A stretch of 44,907 bases of DNA. Origin: an uncultured Allomuricauda sp. GTDB taxonomy: Bacteria > Bacteroidota > Bacteroidia > Flavobacteriales > Flavobacteriaceae. The notes beneath the pieces are model-generated. The model was not told the origin of the DNA, searched no databases, and saw only the letters and a program-made list of their open reading frames with translations. Positions 15,054 through 24,678 of the stretch are shown here, piece after piece (the first letter of the stretch is position 1; the number at the start of each line of letters is the position of its first letter). Both the position numbers and the translations under genes were made by a program. The stretch covers positions 1-44,907 of the forward strand of contig CALBPG010000087.1 of NCBI GenBank assembly GCA_937899065.1, in the 5' to 3' direction.

Positions 15054-16457
15054 TTACTTGTAATTTATCGCTATGGCTAAAAGTAAGGCCAAAAAACCAA
15101 TCCCCAATATGATGAGCAAAACAGGAAAAATAAAACGAATCCATCGGTCAATCGGCACGCGACACATACTCAACATGGCGATGAGTCCGCCCAGAGTAGG
15201 ATTCACAAGATTGGAAACCCCATCCCCTATTTGAAACGCCAAAATGGTAACCTGACGGGTCAGTCCCAAGGATTCTCCCAACGGCAGCATAACCGGTAAT
15301 GTGGCCAACGCTTGGCCACTTCCTGAAGGGATAAAGAAGTTAATCACCGTTTGCGCGACGGACATACTAATGGCAGAAGCATAAAGCGGTAATCCTTGCA
15401 GCAAATTGGAAAGTTGATATGAAATTGTGTCGCCGATATTTCCCATTTCCATCAAAACCTTAATTGAGGTTGCAAAACCCACCATAAAAGCCCCTGGAGC
15501 AGCTAAAGCGACACCTTTAAGTACGGTTTCACTCATGGCCGTGGCACTCATCCTTGAGACCAAACCACAACCTAAGGCGACGATAAGAAATACCGCTGAG
15601 AGTTCATTGATGTACCATTGCAGATTGAAAACTCCATAAATCACCGCCAAAAGACCCAAAACAAAAATGGCAGTCACCATCCAATGCACACGATTCAATT
15701 GATAGTCCCCAATCGGTTTTGACAACTCCAAGTTGTTGATGTTAAGTCCTTTTCCCAGGCTTTTATCTGGATTCAGGGTAATGCGCTTAAAATATCGAAC
15801 GTTGTAATACGCCATTAAAGACAATGCGGTAAAGCACAACACACTTCTCAACAAGGCTCCTGAAAACATGGGCAATTCGGCTATTTTGTGCCCTGTTCCT
15901 ACCGTATATGGATTGATGGGTGATAAACCAAAACCGATGGTCATAGCCCCTACTGAGATTCCTGCAGCCAAAATCAAATCCCCGCCCAAAGCAAGACTTA
16001 ACACTGCTGCTATCGGCACCATGGCTATGTTGTTCTCGTATCCCACTGCTACACCCAGTAAACCGTAAACAAAAGTCATGATGACAATGACGAGATGTTT
16101 GTTTTTCAGACCTAATTTCCGAACCAATGCGCCCACAGCATGTTCAATGGCTTTGGACTTTTCCATAAATCCAAACATGATACCCCCGGCCAAAACGATA
16201 AAGATAATTTCGGCAGCTGCCTTAAACCCTAAAGGTATGGCCCTGAACATGTCCAAAAAACCTATTGGGGTAGATTCAATAACACGATAGGAGTTGGGCA
16301 CCACCGCGTTACGGCCATTTACCAAAACCCGTTCGTACGTACCTGCAGGAATAATGTAGGTGAGCACCGAAACCAAAACGATAATACCAAACAACATGGT
16401 AATCGCATGTGGAACACGTGAGAAAAAAGATTTTGCCCTAAGTTGGGGTGAGCTCAT
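15054..16457 (-). CDS. YfcC-family (DcuC superfamily) amino acid/dicarboxylate transporter
   Basis: 467 aa with about 12 transmembrane helices. Family features include the early PAGTYER segment, GFMEKSKAIEHAV, GYENNIAMVPIAA, FGLSPINPYTVG, and the C-terminal NFFIPSGSGQALATLPVM with GDGVSNLVNPTLGG. YfcC-type carriers are annotated as basic amino acid antiporters, although substrates are poorly established. It is the promoter-proximal gene and is followed with a single base gap by the M20 deacylase, which suggests uptake and deacylation of an N-acylated amino acid. Confidence 0.88.
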   Translation of the reverse strand: MSSPQLRAKSFFSRVPHAITMLFGIIVLVSVLTYIIPAGTYERVLVNGRNAVVPNSYRVIESTPIGFLDMFRAIPLGFKAAAEIIFIVLAGGIMFGFMEKSKAIEHAVGALVRKLGLKNKHLVIVIMTFVYGLLGVAVGYENNIAMVPIAAVLSLALGGDLILAAGISVGAMTIGFGLSPINPYTVGTGHKIAELPMFSGALLRSVLCFTALSLMAYYNVRYFKRITLNPDKSLGKGLNINNLELSKPIGDYQLNRVHWMVTAIFVLGLLAVIYGVFNLQWYINELSAVFLIVALGCGLVSRMSATAMSETVLKGVALAAPGAFMVGFATSIKVLMEMGNIGDTISYQLSNLLQGLPLYASAISMSVAQTVINFFIPSGSGQALATLPVMLPLGESLGLTRQVTILAFQIGDGVSNLVNPTLGGLIAMLSMCRVPIDRWIRFIFPVLLIILGIGFLALLLAIAINYK

Positions 16458-16516
16458 TTACGAAAGATGCGCCTTTTTTTCGAAATGGAACGACAAAAGC
16501 AAGGCAACTTTTGGCT

Positions 16517-16557
16517 AAGGCCAGAAAATCAAGATGAAGTCCGAATCTTCTGGCCTT
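16517..16557. repeat. Hairpin between the BNR gene and the transporter gene
   Basis: AAGGCCAGAA (16517-16526) and TTCTGGCCTT (16548-16557) are perfect 10-bp arms with a 21-base loop. It follows the BNR gene end on the minus strand. Without a U tract it is a poor intrinsic terminator. Confidence 0.4.
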
Positions 16558-16568
16558 TGACCATCCAA

Positions 16569-19500
16569 TTAATTCTTTATCAAACCTTGTCCTTCAATCC
16601 AAGGAGCGCCTGCTTGCTTCAGACGATTCTCGATGCCGGGCAAAGTGGTTTCAACAACCGTGTTCAAACTGGATTTCACTTGTTGCAATTGCTTTTTGGC
16701 TCGGCTTAGAGCCGCTTTGTGCGTTCCTGTTGGACCATACGTATTGAAGAAAGAACCCCATACCACGCGATTTCCGTCATTTGGCGTTGGATTGGAACGT
16801 TCCCCAATTTCACCCTTCACGGAATCTCCACTAAGCTCTTTTTTGAGGTCCAACAAGGTTAATCTTGCCGCGTTGATGCTTTCCACCAAACCATCATTGT
16901 TTTCAACGGTTTTATTGGCGGCTCGTTTCATAGCCCCAATTTTTTGCATTTGGGTATCCAAGGTAAGGTTGGTAGCCCTCAAGTCTTGTTGAAAAGCAAA
17001 TACCTCTTCCCTGAACTGGTTCATTTCCTCATAGGACTTTCTGGGTAGTGCGCCATCGTACATAGGCACTACTTCGAATTTGTCGGGTCCTTGTAGTACC
17101 GTGGATACTCCATCTACTCGCTTCACCAAGGTCACGGTATAGGTGCCCGGAGTGGCCATAATGCTTCCACTACCAAAGCCGTTGCTTTTGGAAGCTTCTA
17201 ACTTTTCACCTCTTTTATCAGGATAGTTCAGTTTCCAGTTTGCACGGTTGAATCCCTTTTTATTGGTTCCTTTTACCGTGTTGACCAGCTTGCCTGAAGC
17301 ATATTTAAAGAGTAATAAAACTTCAGTTGCTTCTTGATTCTTTTCTTTCTCCAAAGCATCCCAACCAGGAAAGTTGGCATTCTTTTTTTCTTTCTCTTTG
17401 CGAGTATCTTTAAGAGATTTTACCTTATCTGCCATGTAATACGTGAAGCGTGCTCCAAACGGTGGATTGGGCGCGATGTATTCCGCATCTCCTTGGCTAC
17501 CAACACGACTAGAAGGTTTATACCAGTGTGCATCCTTTATGGGGAACAAGGTGGCTTCTTGAGATAGCATGTCAGTAGTGAAGTTTCGTATAGGTGTAAT
17601 ATCATCCAAAATGAAGAAGCCTCTTCCGAAAGATGCGGCTACTAAATCGTTTTCACGTCTTTGGATGGTAATATCCCGAAACGATATGGTGGGCACGCCG
17701 CCTTTTAGCTTTACCCAATTTGTACCGCCATTATAGGTAAAATAAACACCATATTCGGTTGCAGCGAACATCAAATCTTTCTTCACATGGTCTTGTACCA
17801 ATCGCCAAATCAAAAGGCGACTAGGCAAATCTCCACTAATGATTCGCCAACTTTTTCCTTTATCAGCGCTTTTCAGCACATAGGGTTTGTAATCACCATA
17901 TTTGTGATTATCCACAGCAGCGTATACCACATTTGCGTCAAAAAGGTCAGCGCGTACATCGTTTACGAAAGGAACATCCCCAAGGCCTTTGATGTTGCTC
18001 AAGGTGAATTTTCGCCAAGTTTGGCCACCGTCTTCAGTGGTTTGAATAATACCATCATCTGTTCCGGCATAAATCAGCCCTTCTTGCTTTGGTGACTCTG
18101 CCAAGGAAGTAATGGTATTGTAATTTGACATGGCTCCTACGTCCCAAGCGTTGTCCCAGCTTTGTTGTTTCCCATAATACGGCAGGGTAATACGGTCTTG
18201 GTTGAGCGTTAAGTCTTCAGAAATGGCTGTCCAATCATCTCCGCGATTGTCAGAGCGCCAAACCCGTTGGGAGGCAAAATACAGTCGTTTCGGGTCGTGG
18301 GGACTCACTAGAATAGGAGCATCCCAATTAAAGCGTTCATAGGGGTCCCCTTCTAAAGCTTGTGGTTGAATGAGCACTGTTTCCTTGGTGGTTTGGTCAA
18401 CGCGCCAAAGTACACCCTGTTGAAATTCTCCATAGGTGATTTTCGGATTTCCAGGTTCTGTTGCCGATTGATGGCCATCCGCACCCAAGGTTTTCCACCA
18501 ATCGGAATTGGCAATACCATCAGAACTTGTAGTTTGTGATGGACCACCGTGCGAACCATTGTCCTGTGTTCCGCCATAAATTTTATAGAAGGGTTCAGAA
18601 TCATCGACGGCAACTTTAAAATACTGCGTAACTGGGAGGTTTCTGACGTACTTCCAACTTTTGGTCAAGTCGAAGCTCTCATATAACCCACCATCTGTAC
18701 CGAACAGCACATAATTGGGGTCTGATGCCTTGAATGCCATGGCATGACTATCGACATGCTTATTCTTTTCATTCATGGTATAAAAAGTTTTACCATGATC
18801 ATCCGAAATCTTGACATAGTTGTTCATCAGAAAGAGCTTGCCTTCATGATGTGGGGAGGCATACAATTCTTGATAGTAATGGGGGCCTGTACCCCCCGAA
18901 ACGGCATCGGATTGTTTGGTCCAAGAGGCTCCGCGGTTGGTGGACATGAAAACCCCTCCTTTTTTTCGGTCCAATTCAATCGCTGCATATATCACATCAG
19001 GATTAAATGGTGATAAGGCCAAACCTATTTTACCTAAGTTGGATTTCGGAATGCCTTTAGACAACTTCATCCACGTTTCTCCTCCATCGGTGCTTTTATG
19101 TATACCTGAACCTGGTCCACCTCCCAAATAGCCCGCTACCGTTCGGTGACGTTGCCAGGTGGCTACATAAAGTACATCTGGGTCTCTTGGGTCAATTACC
19201 AAATCTGTTGCGCCAACCCATTGATTATCACCTATGGTTTGCTTCCAGGATTTCCCTCCATCAATGGATTTATAAACCCCACGTTCTCCACCAGACGTCC
19301 ATAAAGGGCCTTGGGAAACTACCCAAATGACATCTGAATTTTCAGGATGTACCACAATTTTAGAAATGTGTTCGGACTTTTTCAAGCCCATATTTTTCCA
19401 TGTTTCGCCGTCGTCATGACTAACGTAAACCCCATCTCCTACGGAAACGTGCCTACCCCCTACATTTTCACCAGTTCCCACCCAAATGGTGTGGGGATTG

Positions 19501-19799
19501 TTAGGGTCAATGGTAATAGCACCAATAGAAAAGGAAGTCTGTTTATCAAACAGTGGTTTCCAGGTGGTTCCAGAATTCATGGTTTTCCATACCCCTCCGG
19601 AACCCACGGCGATATACCATACATTTTCGTTCTCGGGATGCATTGCGATATCCGCAATCCGGCCAGAGGTAAAAGCAGGTCCAATGTTCCTGAGTTCTAG
19701 TCCTTTAAAAATGGTGTCGTTAATTGATTGTGCTTGTAGGGAGCTACCTACTGCAAAAAGCAGCAATAGCATTAGGCTTTGCCTTAGGATTGGTTTCAT
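16569..19799 (-). CDS. Large secreted BNR/VPS10-type beta-propeller protein
   Basis: 1076 aa with signal peptide (MLLLLFAVGSSLQAQ). The first ~720 residues carry about ten Asp-box (BNR) motifs of the form SxDxGxTW, such as SHDDGETWKNMG, SIDGGKSWKQ, STDGGETWMKLS, TEDGGQTWRKF and SADKGKSW. These form one or two beta-propellers of the sortilin/VPS10 type often labelled glycosyl hydrolase. The last ~300 residues are a beta-rich segment and an alpha-helical, coiled-coil-like part. No sialidase active site is evident. Likely extracellular or outer-membrane associated; function unknown. It is a single gene, divergent from nothing nearby. Confidence 0.88.
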   Translation of the reverse strand: MKPILRQSLMLLLLFAVGSSLQAQSINDTIFKGLELRNIGPAFTSGRIADIAMHPENENVWYIAVGSGGVWKTMNSGTTWKPLFDKQTSFSIGAITIDPNNPHTIWVGTGENVGGRHVSVGDGVYVSHDDGETWKNMGLKKSEHISKIVVHPENSDVIWVVSQGPLWTSGGERGVYKSIDGGKSWKQTIGDNQWVGATDLVIDPRDPDVLYVATWQRHRTVAGYLGGGPGSGIHKSTDGGETWMKLSKGIPKSNLGKIGLALSPFNPDVIYAAIELDRKKGGVFMSTNRGASWTKQSDAVSGGTGPHYYQELYASPHHEGKLFLMNNYVKISDDHGKTFYTMNEKNKHVDSHAMAFKASDPNYVLFGTDGGLYESFDLTKSWKYVRNLPVTQYFKVAVDDSEPFYKIYGGTQDNGSHGGPSQTTSSDGIANSDWWKTLGADGHQSATEPGNPKITYGEFQQGVLWRVDQTTKETVLIQPQALEGDPYERFNWDAPILVSPHDPKRLYFASQRVWRSDNRGDDWTAISEDLTLNQDRITLPYYGKQQSWDNAWDVGAMSNYNTITSLAESPKQEGLIYAGTDDGIIQTTEDGGQTWRKFTLSNIKGLGDVPFVNDVRADLFDANVVYAAVDNHKYGDYKPYVLKSADKGKSWRIISGDLPSRLLIWRLVQDHVKKDLMFAATEYGVYFTYNGGTNWVKLKGGVPTISFRDITIQRRENDLVAASFGRGFFILDDITPIRNFTTDMLSQEATLFPIKDAHWYKPSSRVGSQGDAEYIAPNPPFGARFTYYMADKVKSLKDTRKEKEKKNANFPGWDALEKEKNQEATEVLLLFKYASGKLVNTVKGTNKKGFNRANWKLNYPDKRGEKLEASKSNGFGSGSIMATPGTYTVTLVKRVDGVSTVLQGPDKFEVVPMYDGALPRKSYEEMNQFREEVFAFQQDLRATNLTLDTQMQKIGAMKRAANKTVENNDGLVESINAARLTLLDLKKELSGDSVKGEIGERSNPTPNDGNRVVWGSFFNTYGPTGTHKAALSRAKKQLQQVKSSLNTVVETTLPGIENRLKQAGAPWIEGQGLIKN

Positions 19800-19894
19800 T
19801 TTCTGTAATTGATTTGTTTTTTGATACCCATAACATCCTAAAGCTATTTAGTTGGAAAATCATTCATTTAGAATGCTACAGGTGATACTGTTCT

Positions 19895-20608
19895 CTATAA
19901 TTCTTTTAAGTTAATCACTTCAAAATTCTTGGCATCAAAATAGTCATCTAATCCGTAATCGGTATTGATGATGATACCCCCCAAAAGGGTTACTTTATCC
20001 ACAGGAAACTCATCTTTACAAGACTTTATATGGTCATGTATTTTTTTATCAATGATTTTGTAGGTCGCCTCCGTGATAGCCTGCGCCTTGTTATCGCTAT
20101 CCATGATTTCTTCACGATAGGACAGTAAACTCTCTTCAAGTTTCATTTGCTGGTAATCATCATCGTTCAAAACAGGTCGATAAGCAGCATCTCCAAATCG
20201 GCTCAAGGCTAACATTAATGCCCCACAAGAATTACCTGTATCCTCTTGTCTAGGTCTGTACATTTTCCCCAAATCTCCATCTAAGGTAATTCCAATGTGA
20301 GGTCCATAAAAAATAAAGGCACTTCCTTCATCTGGAATGTGATGGGCAAAAGCGGTCATCCCAGTTTGTCCAGCAAAGGGTAATCCACCCAAGCCACCCA
20401 TGATAAAGGGGCCAAACAACACATTGAAAAAGGTTGTAGATGGAACGTTGATATCATCGGAACAAACCGATGTGGCCATCAATACTTTGGAAATATCAAT
20501 ATTATGCTCGATTTGCATTCTTCCAAGGTAATGAATTGAGGTATCCTTGGCATCTTTAGCATTGGGGAAGTAGGACTTTACGACTTCGTCAAATTTTCTC
20601 TGTAACAT
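19895..20608 (-). CDS. LCIB-type (theta/beta-like) carbonic anhydrase family protein
   Basis: 237 aa. The conserved core reads SVCSDDIN (Cys49, Asp51), FGPFIMGGLGGLPFAGQTG, AFAHHIPDEG (His89/His90), FYGPHIGITLDGDLGK and GNSCGALMLAL (Cys128). This is the LCIB/LCIC family described from algae, in which Cys-His-Cys zinc ligands and an Asp next to the first Cys resemble beta-carbonic anhydrases. All those residues are present here, so CO2 hydration is plausible, although some family members are inactive. No signal peptide. It follows a DinB-like lipoprotein gene by 48 bases, probably in one transcript. Confidence 0.85.
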   Translation of the reverse strand: MLQRKFDEVVKSYFPNAKDAKDTSIHYLGRMQIEHNIDISKVLMATSVCSDDINVPSTTFFNVLFGPFIMGGLGGLPFAGQTGMTAFAHHIPDEGSAFIFYGPHIGITLDGDLGKMYRPRQEDTGNSCGALMLALSRFGDAAYRPVLNDDDYQQMKLEESLLSYREEIMDSDNKAQAITEATYKIIDKKIHDHIKSCKDEFPVDKVTLLGGIIINTDYGLDDYFDAKNFEVINLKEL

Positions 20609-20656
20609 CTTAAACTAGTTTATGTGTTTATCTATGGTTTTCAAAATTCTTATGTG

Positions 20657-21223
20657 CTACCATCCATAATATCCTTTTGGAATGATACCCATCAATCTCA
20701 AATACACAATGCATTGTCCACGATGGTGGATGATATGATTTTCCATGGCATAAAACAGTCGCCAAACGGGAATGGTATCTCCGGCAAAATCGCAATTGGC
20801 GAGTAACTTTTCATCTGATAAAGTTTGAATTGACTTCCGAACGAAAGCATACAGATTTTTCAATTCCTTAATTACATCTGCCTTTGGCATTTGTACCGGA
20901 AGCTTAACTCCTTCATAGGGATTCGTTACCCCCGCTCTACCGGCTAGTTGTCCACAAGTAAATACAATGCAGTGCCGCCATTGCTCAGAAAAGGTCATGG
21001 CTTCATCGGTATACCGGAAAGTAAAAAGCTCTGGTGGCATTTGTTCCACATTGGTCAGGGTCATTTTTTCTGACTGTACCCAAGCCGCTATAAGTTCCTC
21101 GCGCAAGGTTTTGGTAGATACCGGGGTACTTGCTGGTTTTTGTTCTGCAGTTTCTGTCCGGCAACCAACAGCAGAAAGGAGACCAAAACCAACAACATTT
21201 TTTAGAAAACGGGTACGTTTCAT
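20657..21223 (-). CDS. DinB-like lipoprotein
   Basis: 188 aa. An N-terminal lipoprotein signal ends in SAVGC (Cys21). The rest is a DinB/YfiT four-helix bundle: SEQWRHCIVFTCGQLAG gives one His, and HIIHHRGQCIVYLRLMGIIP gives the paired His residues that usually bind a metal ion in this family. DinB proteins are mostly thiol- or metal-linked enzymes of uncertain role. The lipid anchor is less usual, since most are cytoplasmic. It is the first gene of a likely two-gene unit with the LCIB-type protein. Confidence 0.85.
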   Translation of the reverse strand: MKRTRFLKNVVGFGLLSAVGCRTETAEQKPASTPVSTKTLREELIAAWVQSEKMTLTNVEQMPPELFTFRYTDEAMTFSEQWRHCIVFTCGQLAGRAGVTNPYEGVKLPVQMPKADVIKELKNLYAFVRKSIQTLSDEKLLANCDFAGDTIPVWRLFYAMENHIIHHRGQCIVYLRLMGIIPKGYYGW

Positions 21224-21302
21224 TTCTGTAGCACAATATTCCGATTAATCAAAGTGCATAAGCTCTTTCCGCGGGCCATTCGTCTTGATACCCGAGTAGC
21301 CA

Positions 21303-21317
21303 TTGTAAGATTTACAA
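21303..21317. promoter_or_regulatory. Palindrome upstream of the DinB gene (candidate operator)
   Basis: TTGTAA-GAT-TTACAA is a perfect palindrome about 80 bases upstream of the DinB-like start. It lies in the only intergenic space available for a promoter of the DinB/LCIB unit. The binding protein is unknown. Confidence 0.35.
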
Positions 21318-21366
21318 GATTAAAACCTGAAATACTCGAGGTACCGTTAAAGATACAAAAGCATTG

Positions 21367-21391
21367 ACAAATGCAACGCTGTTGCATTTGT
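21367..21391. terminator. Hairpin after the gamma-glutamyltransferase gene
   Basis: ACAAATGCAAC and GTTGCATTTGT form a perfect 11-bp stem with a 3-base loop, 36 bases past the minus-strand stop at 21427. The T run on the minus strand is interrupted (TCAATGCTTTTG), so termination is likely but not certain. Confidence 0.5.
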
Positions 21392-21426
21392 ATTACTCAC
21401 TGAAGAATTTCTGATGCATGTACATT

Positions 21427-23124
21427 CTAGTACCCTGCAGCCTGTCCATCTTTTCGGCTCTCTGAAGCACCGTGATACACCTTGTTTTCGTTATCCCATA
21501 AAATCGCTTGGTATCCGCCATAAATACCTCTGGCTATGCCGATACGGTGTCCTTTGCCCATCAATCCGCGGACGGTAGTGTACGGTATTCCCGATTCAAC
21601 TCGGCCCGTTCCAGTATATTCTGTGGTTTTACCCATTGGACTTGCCCCACCGGTATGGTCCCATCGCGGGGCATCCCCGGCTTCTTGAAGGTTCATTCAG
21701 AAGTCAACCAAATTCATCACAATTTGGGTGTGGCCCATAGGTTGGAAGTCGCCACCCATCACACCAAAACTGACAAAAGGTTTGCCGTCTTTGGTCATAA
21801 AAGCTGGAATAATCGTGTGGAATGGTCGTTTACCTGGCTCATAGGTATTGGCCTGACCTTTCTTCAAACTAAAAAGTTCCCCGCGGTCTTGTAGCATAAA
21901 ACCGAGCTTGGGGGGTGCCATGCCGGAACCCATTCCGCGATAATTGCTTTGTATCAAGGATATCATCGTGCCTTGGTTATCTGCTACTGTCATATAAATA
22001 GTTTCACCCGCAGAAATCTCTCCCGCACTATACGTTGCGGCCCTTTCGCCAATCATTTCTCTTCTTTTGTTGGCGTAGTCCTCTGCAAGAAGTTCATCCA
22101 CCGGAACATTAAAAAAGTCCATGTCGGCGTAATACTTGGCCCGATCTTCAAACGCCAATTTCTTTGCCTCGGTAAAAAGATGTAAATGTTCTGCACTACC
22201 GAATTCAATATTCGAAAAATCAAAGCCCTCCAGTATTTGTAACATTTGCAGGGCAGCGATTCCCTGTCCGTTGGGTGGAAGCTCCCAAACATCGTAGCCT
22301 CGATAATTTACCGATACCGGCTCTACCCATTCCGATTTATGTGCCGCTAGGTCTTTCGCCGAAAGGAAACCGCCTTGTTCTTTGATAAACGTTCCAATCG
22401 TCTTGGCAATATCACCTTTATAAAAGGCATCACGTCCGCCTTGCGCAATTTTTCGATAGGTATTGGCCAAATATGGGTTTTTATAGATTTCTCCTTCGTT
22501 GGGTAGATTCCCACCGTTTTGCGAAATGTAGGTATCCTCAATATTCGGAAACCCTTTGGATTGATAATAGGGAATACTCCGTTGCATATACCACGCAATG
22601 AGTTCCGTAAGCGGAAAACCCTTCTCTGCGTAATCGATGGCCGGGGCCAAGATTTCCGACATGGGTTTGGAACCAAATTTTTGATGTAATTCAAACCACC
22701 CATCTACCGCACCGGGAACACTAACGGGCAAGGGTCCCAAGGATGGTATTTTGGTCATGCCTTCTTTTTCAAAATACGCCAGTGTAAGCTTTTGGGGCGA
22801 ACGGCCACTCGCATTCAAACCATATAGTTTCTTGGTTTTTGCGTCCCAAACAATTGCGAACAAATCCCCGCCAATACCACAACCTGTGGGTTCCATAAGG
22901 CCCAATGCGGCATTCGCTGCAATGGCAGCATCAATGGCGTTGCCGCCATCTTTAAGCACATCGAGTCCAATTTGTGTAGCCAAGGGGTGGCTGGTGGCTA
23001 CCATACCGTTTTGCCCCAATACTTCAGAACGGGTGGCAAAGGTTTCTCCGGTAACCCTGTCTTGGGCTATTATGAGGTTGATGGAAAGCGTAAAAAATAG
23101 GAAATAATAAAAGGTGGTTTTCAT
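21427..23124 (-). pseudogene. ggt: Gamma-glutamyltransferase interrupted by one in-frame TGA
   Basis: 566 codons read as one frame except for a TGA at 21697-21699 (codon 476). Upstream, a signal peptide (FYYFLFFTLSINLIIAQ) is followed by a complete alpha subunit and the autoprocessing region; GETIYMTVAD places the catalytic Thr at ~375. Downstream the frame continues without shift: MNLQEAGDAPRWDH through the typical C terminus GASESRKDGQAAGY. Homologues have DFG-M at this point, so a single GGA to TGA change explains the stop. An ATG directly abuts the TGA, so restart could yield an 89-aa C-terminal piece. The enzyme would cleave glutathione in the periplasm. It may be a recent pseudogene, a split gene or a sequencing error. 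Confidence 0.85.
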
Positions 23125-23373
23125 TGTAATTTTTTTGGTGACACAAAGTACAAAAATCAATAATTGGTTTTCCAGGTGAAGTCTACCTAGAAATGAATGT
23201 TTTCCGCAAAGTAGTTCGTTATCCTTTTTGGCACATCTCTTGATACTTCTCATCCAAGAAAGGTCACCCGACGGGTTTCCAAAAAGAATAGTTCTTAAAA
23301 TATGTATCTTTTTGGTGTTGGCAGGGAATTGATGATGTGGGAAATCTTTTGTTCGAAACACAAAACCTCTAAA

Positions 23374-24576
23374 ATGACACCGACTCCGGCTTCGCGCATC
23401 CCAATTATTTTATTTTTTTTGACCTGCGTCTTAACACTTTCGGCACAAGAGTATGCTCCTCCAAACAATACGCTTCGGACCACACTAAGGAAACAGACTT
23501 GGGAAAAGCTTAAACTAAAAACTCCAAAGAAGCAAAAATTCATGACCTCATTGGTCTTCAATACCAATCAGTGTTTTGATTTGTATGAGCAAGCGGCTGC
23601 GCAAAAGAAATGGCCCATTTACGAACCCGTTACCATACTTACCTTTAGGGATGTCATCCTACATGAGGCCATCCGTGGAAGCGATTATTCCGATGCAGAA
23701 ATTCAAGAAGCATATGAGACTACGAAGGAAAAATACCAATCCGAAAAACCAGATACCGGTCTAAACAAAACCGAGCTACAACAAAAGTATGACCCTATTA
23801 TTCTAGAGGCACTATGGATAGTAACCCTGAACGAATTCATCAAAGGAAGAAATGATGACGTCAAAAACTTAGCCCGTCAGATGCTATCAGAGCGAAGGTC
23901 AACTCCAAACGAAGAAAACCTAGTCACCACAAAACCCAAAACCAGTCCAAAAAGAGAGCCTACCCCAGAGCCTTCGCTGTCTAAAACAAAAACTCCGGCG
24001 GTTCATGATGTTATTTTGAGAACGGTCACCAATTACGGTTTGAGTGGTGCCTATGTGGAGAACGAAGTGAGTATCCTCTTTAAGAATGGGGAGTTGATGA
24101 CCAACCCCAATAAACCCACATCACAACTGGACGTTACTGCATCCAAAAAAAAGAATCCAAAAAAATGGGCCACTTGGAAGAAATATGGCACATCACTTTC
24201 GGTAACCAAGGCCTGGAAAAACAAAACCTACGAGTGGAAAAAATGGTTTAAAGTACGGCCAGGACAATCTTCAAAAAAGTTAGTAGGTCGTTACACTACT
24301 TTGGATGGGTTTGGAGGCGCAACGGTGGTCAATGCCAGTATGGTTTCGTTCGATGCCCAAGGAAAGTTTGCCTGGAAAACGGTGAAAGGAGGCAATACCA
24401 GTTGGAAACCCATTTATAGCAATCAAACCAGCGCCGGGACGTATCAATTGAACGACTATGAAATTACTTTGACTTATAATAACGGAACAACGGAGTCTTT
24501 CTTTTTTGGCTTTTACCCCAAAGACGACCAACATTTTGTAATTGGGTCAAGTCATTTTGCTCCCTTAAAAAAATAA
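23374..24576 (+). CDS. Secreted hypothetical protein with C-terminal lipocalin-like region
   Basis: 400 aa. The start at 23374 gives the signal peptide (SRIPIILFFLTCVLTLSAQ); the frame extends upstream to 23302 without one. Residues ~25-150 are helical and charged, ~195-240 are a Pro/Thr/Lys linker (KTSPKREPTPEPSLSKTK), and the rest is beta-rich with many Lys and Trp. The final ~100 residues (GRYTTLDGFGGATVVNASMV, then YQLNDYEITLTYNNGTTESF) resemble lipocalin-like barrels. I do not recognise a family or function. It is divergent from the gamma-glutamyltransferase gene. Confidence 0.75.
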   Translation: MTPTPASRIPIILFFLTCVLTLSAQEYAPPNNTLRTTLRKQTWEKLKLKTPKKQKFMTSLVFNTNQCFDLYEQAAAQKKWPIYEPVTILTFRDVILHEAIRGSDYSDAEIQEAYETTKEKYQSEKPDTGLNKTELQQKYDPIILEALWIVTLNEFIKGRNDDVKNLARQMLSERRSTPNEENLVTTKPKTSPKREPTPEPSLSKTKTPAVHDVILRTVTNYGLSGAYVENEVSILFKNGELMTNPNKPTSQLDVTASKKKNPKKWATWKKYGTSLSVTKAWKNKTYEWKKWFKVRPGQSSKKLVGRYTTLDGFGGATVVNASMVSFDAQGKFAWKTVKGGNTSWKPIYSNQTSAGTYQLNDYEITLTYNNGTTESFFFGFYPKDDQHFVIGSSHFAPLKK

Positions 24577-24678
24577 CAGCGTGTCTATTTTTTGTTCTGT
24601 GTAGGTCCAATGCACGCGATTGTCCTTAATTTTGTATGCTGCAGGTATTCTTGCGAAAGTCCATAAAGCCGTTTACAC

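Noticed and set aside
16517-16557. Hairpin as an intrinsic terminator of the BNR gene
   Set aside because: The 10-bp stem is perfect, but the loop is 21 bases and no U tract follows on either strand. It is kept only as a repeat.
21697-21699. TGA read as an amino acid in this organism (genetic code change or selenocysteine)
   Set aside because: TGA is the normal stop of several intact genes here, for example the alpha/beta hydrolase at 31219 and the kinase at 36686. The homologous residue is Gly and no selenocysteine context is seen.
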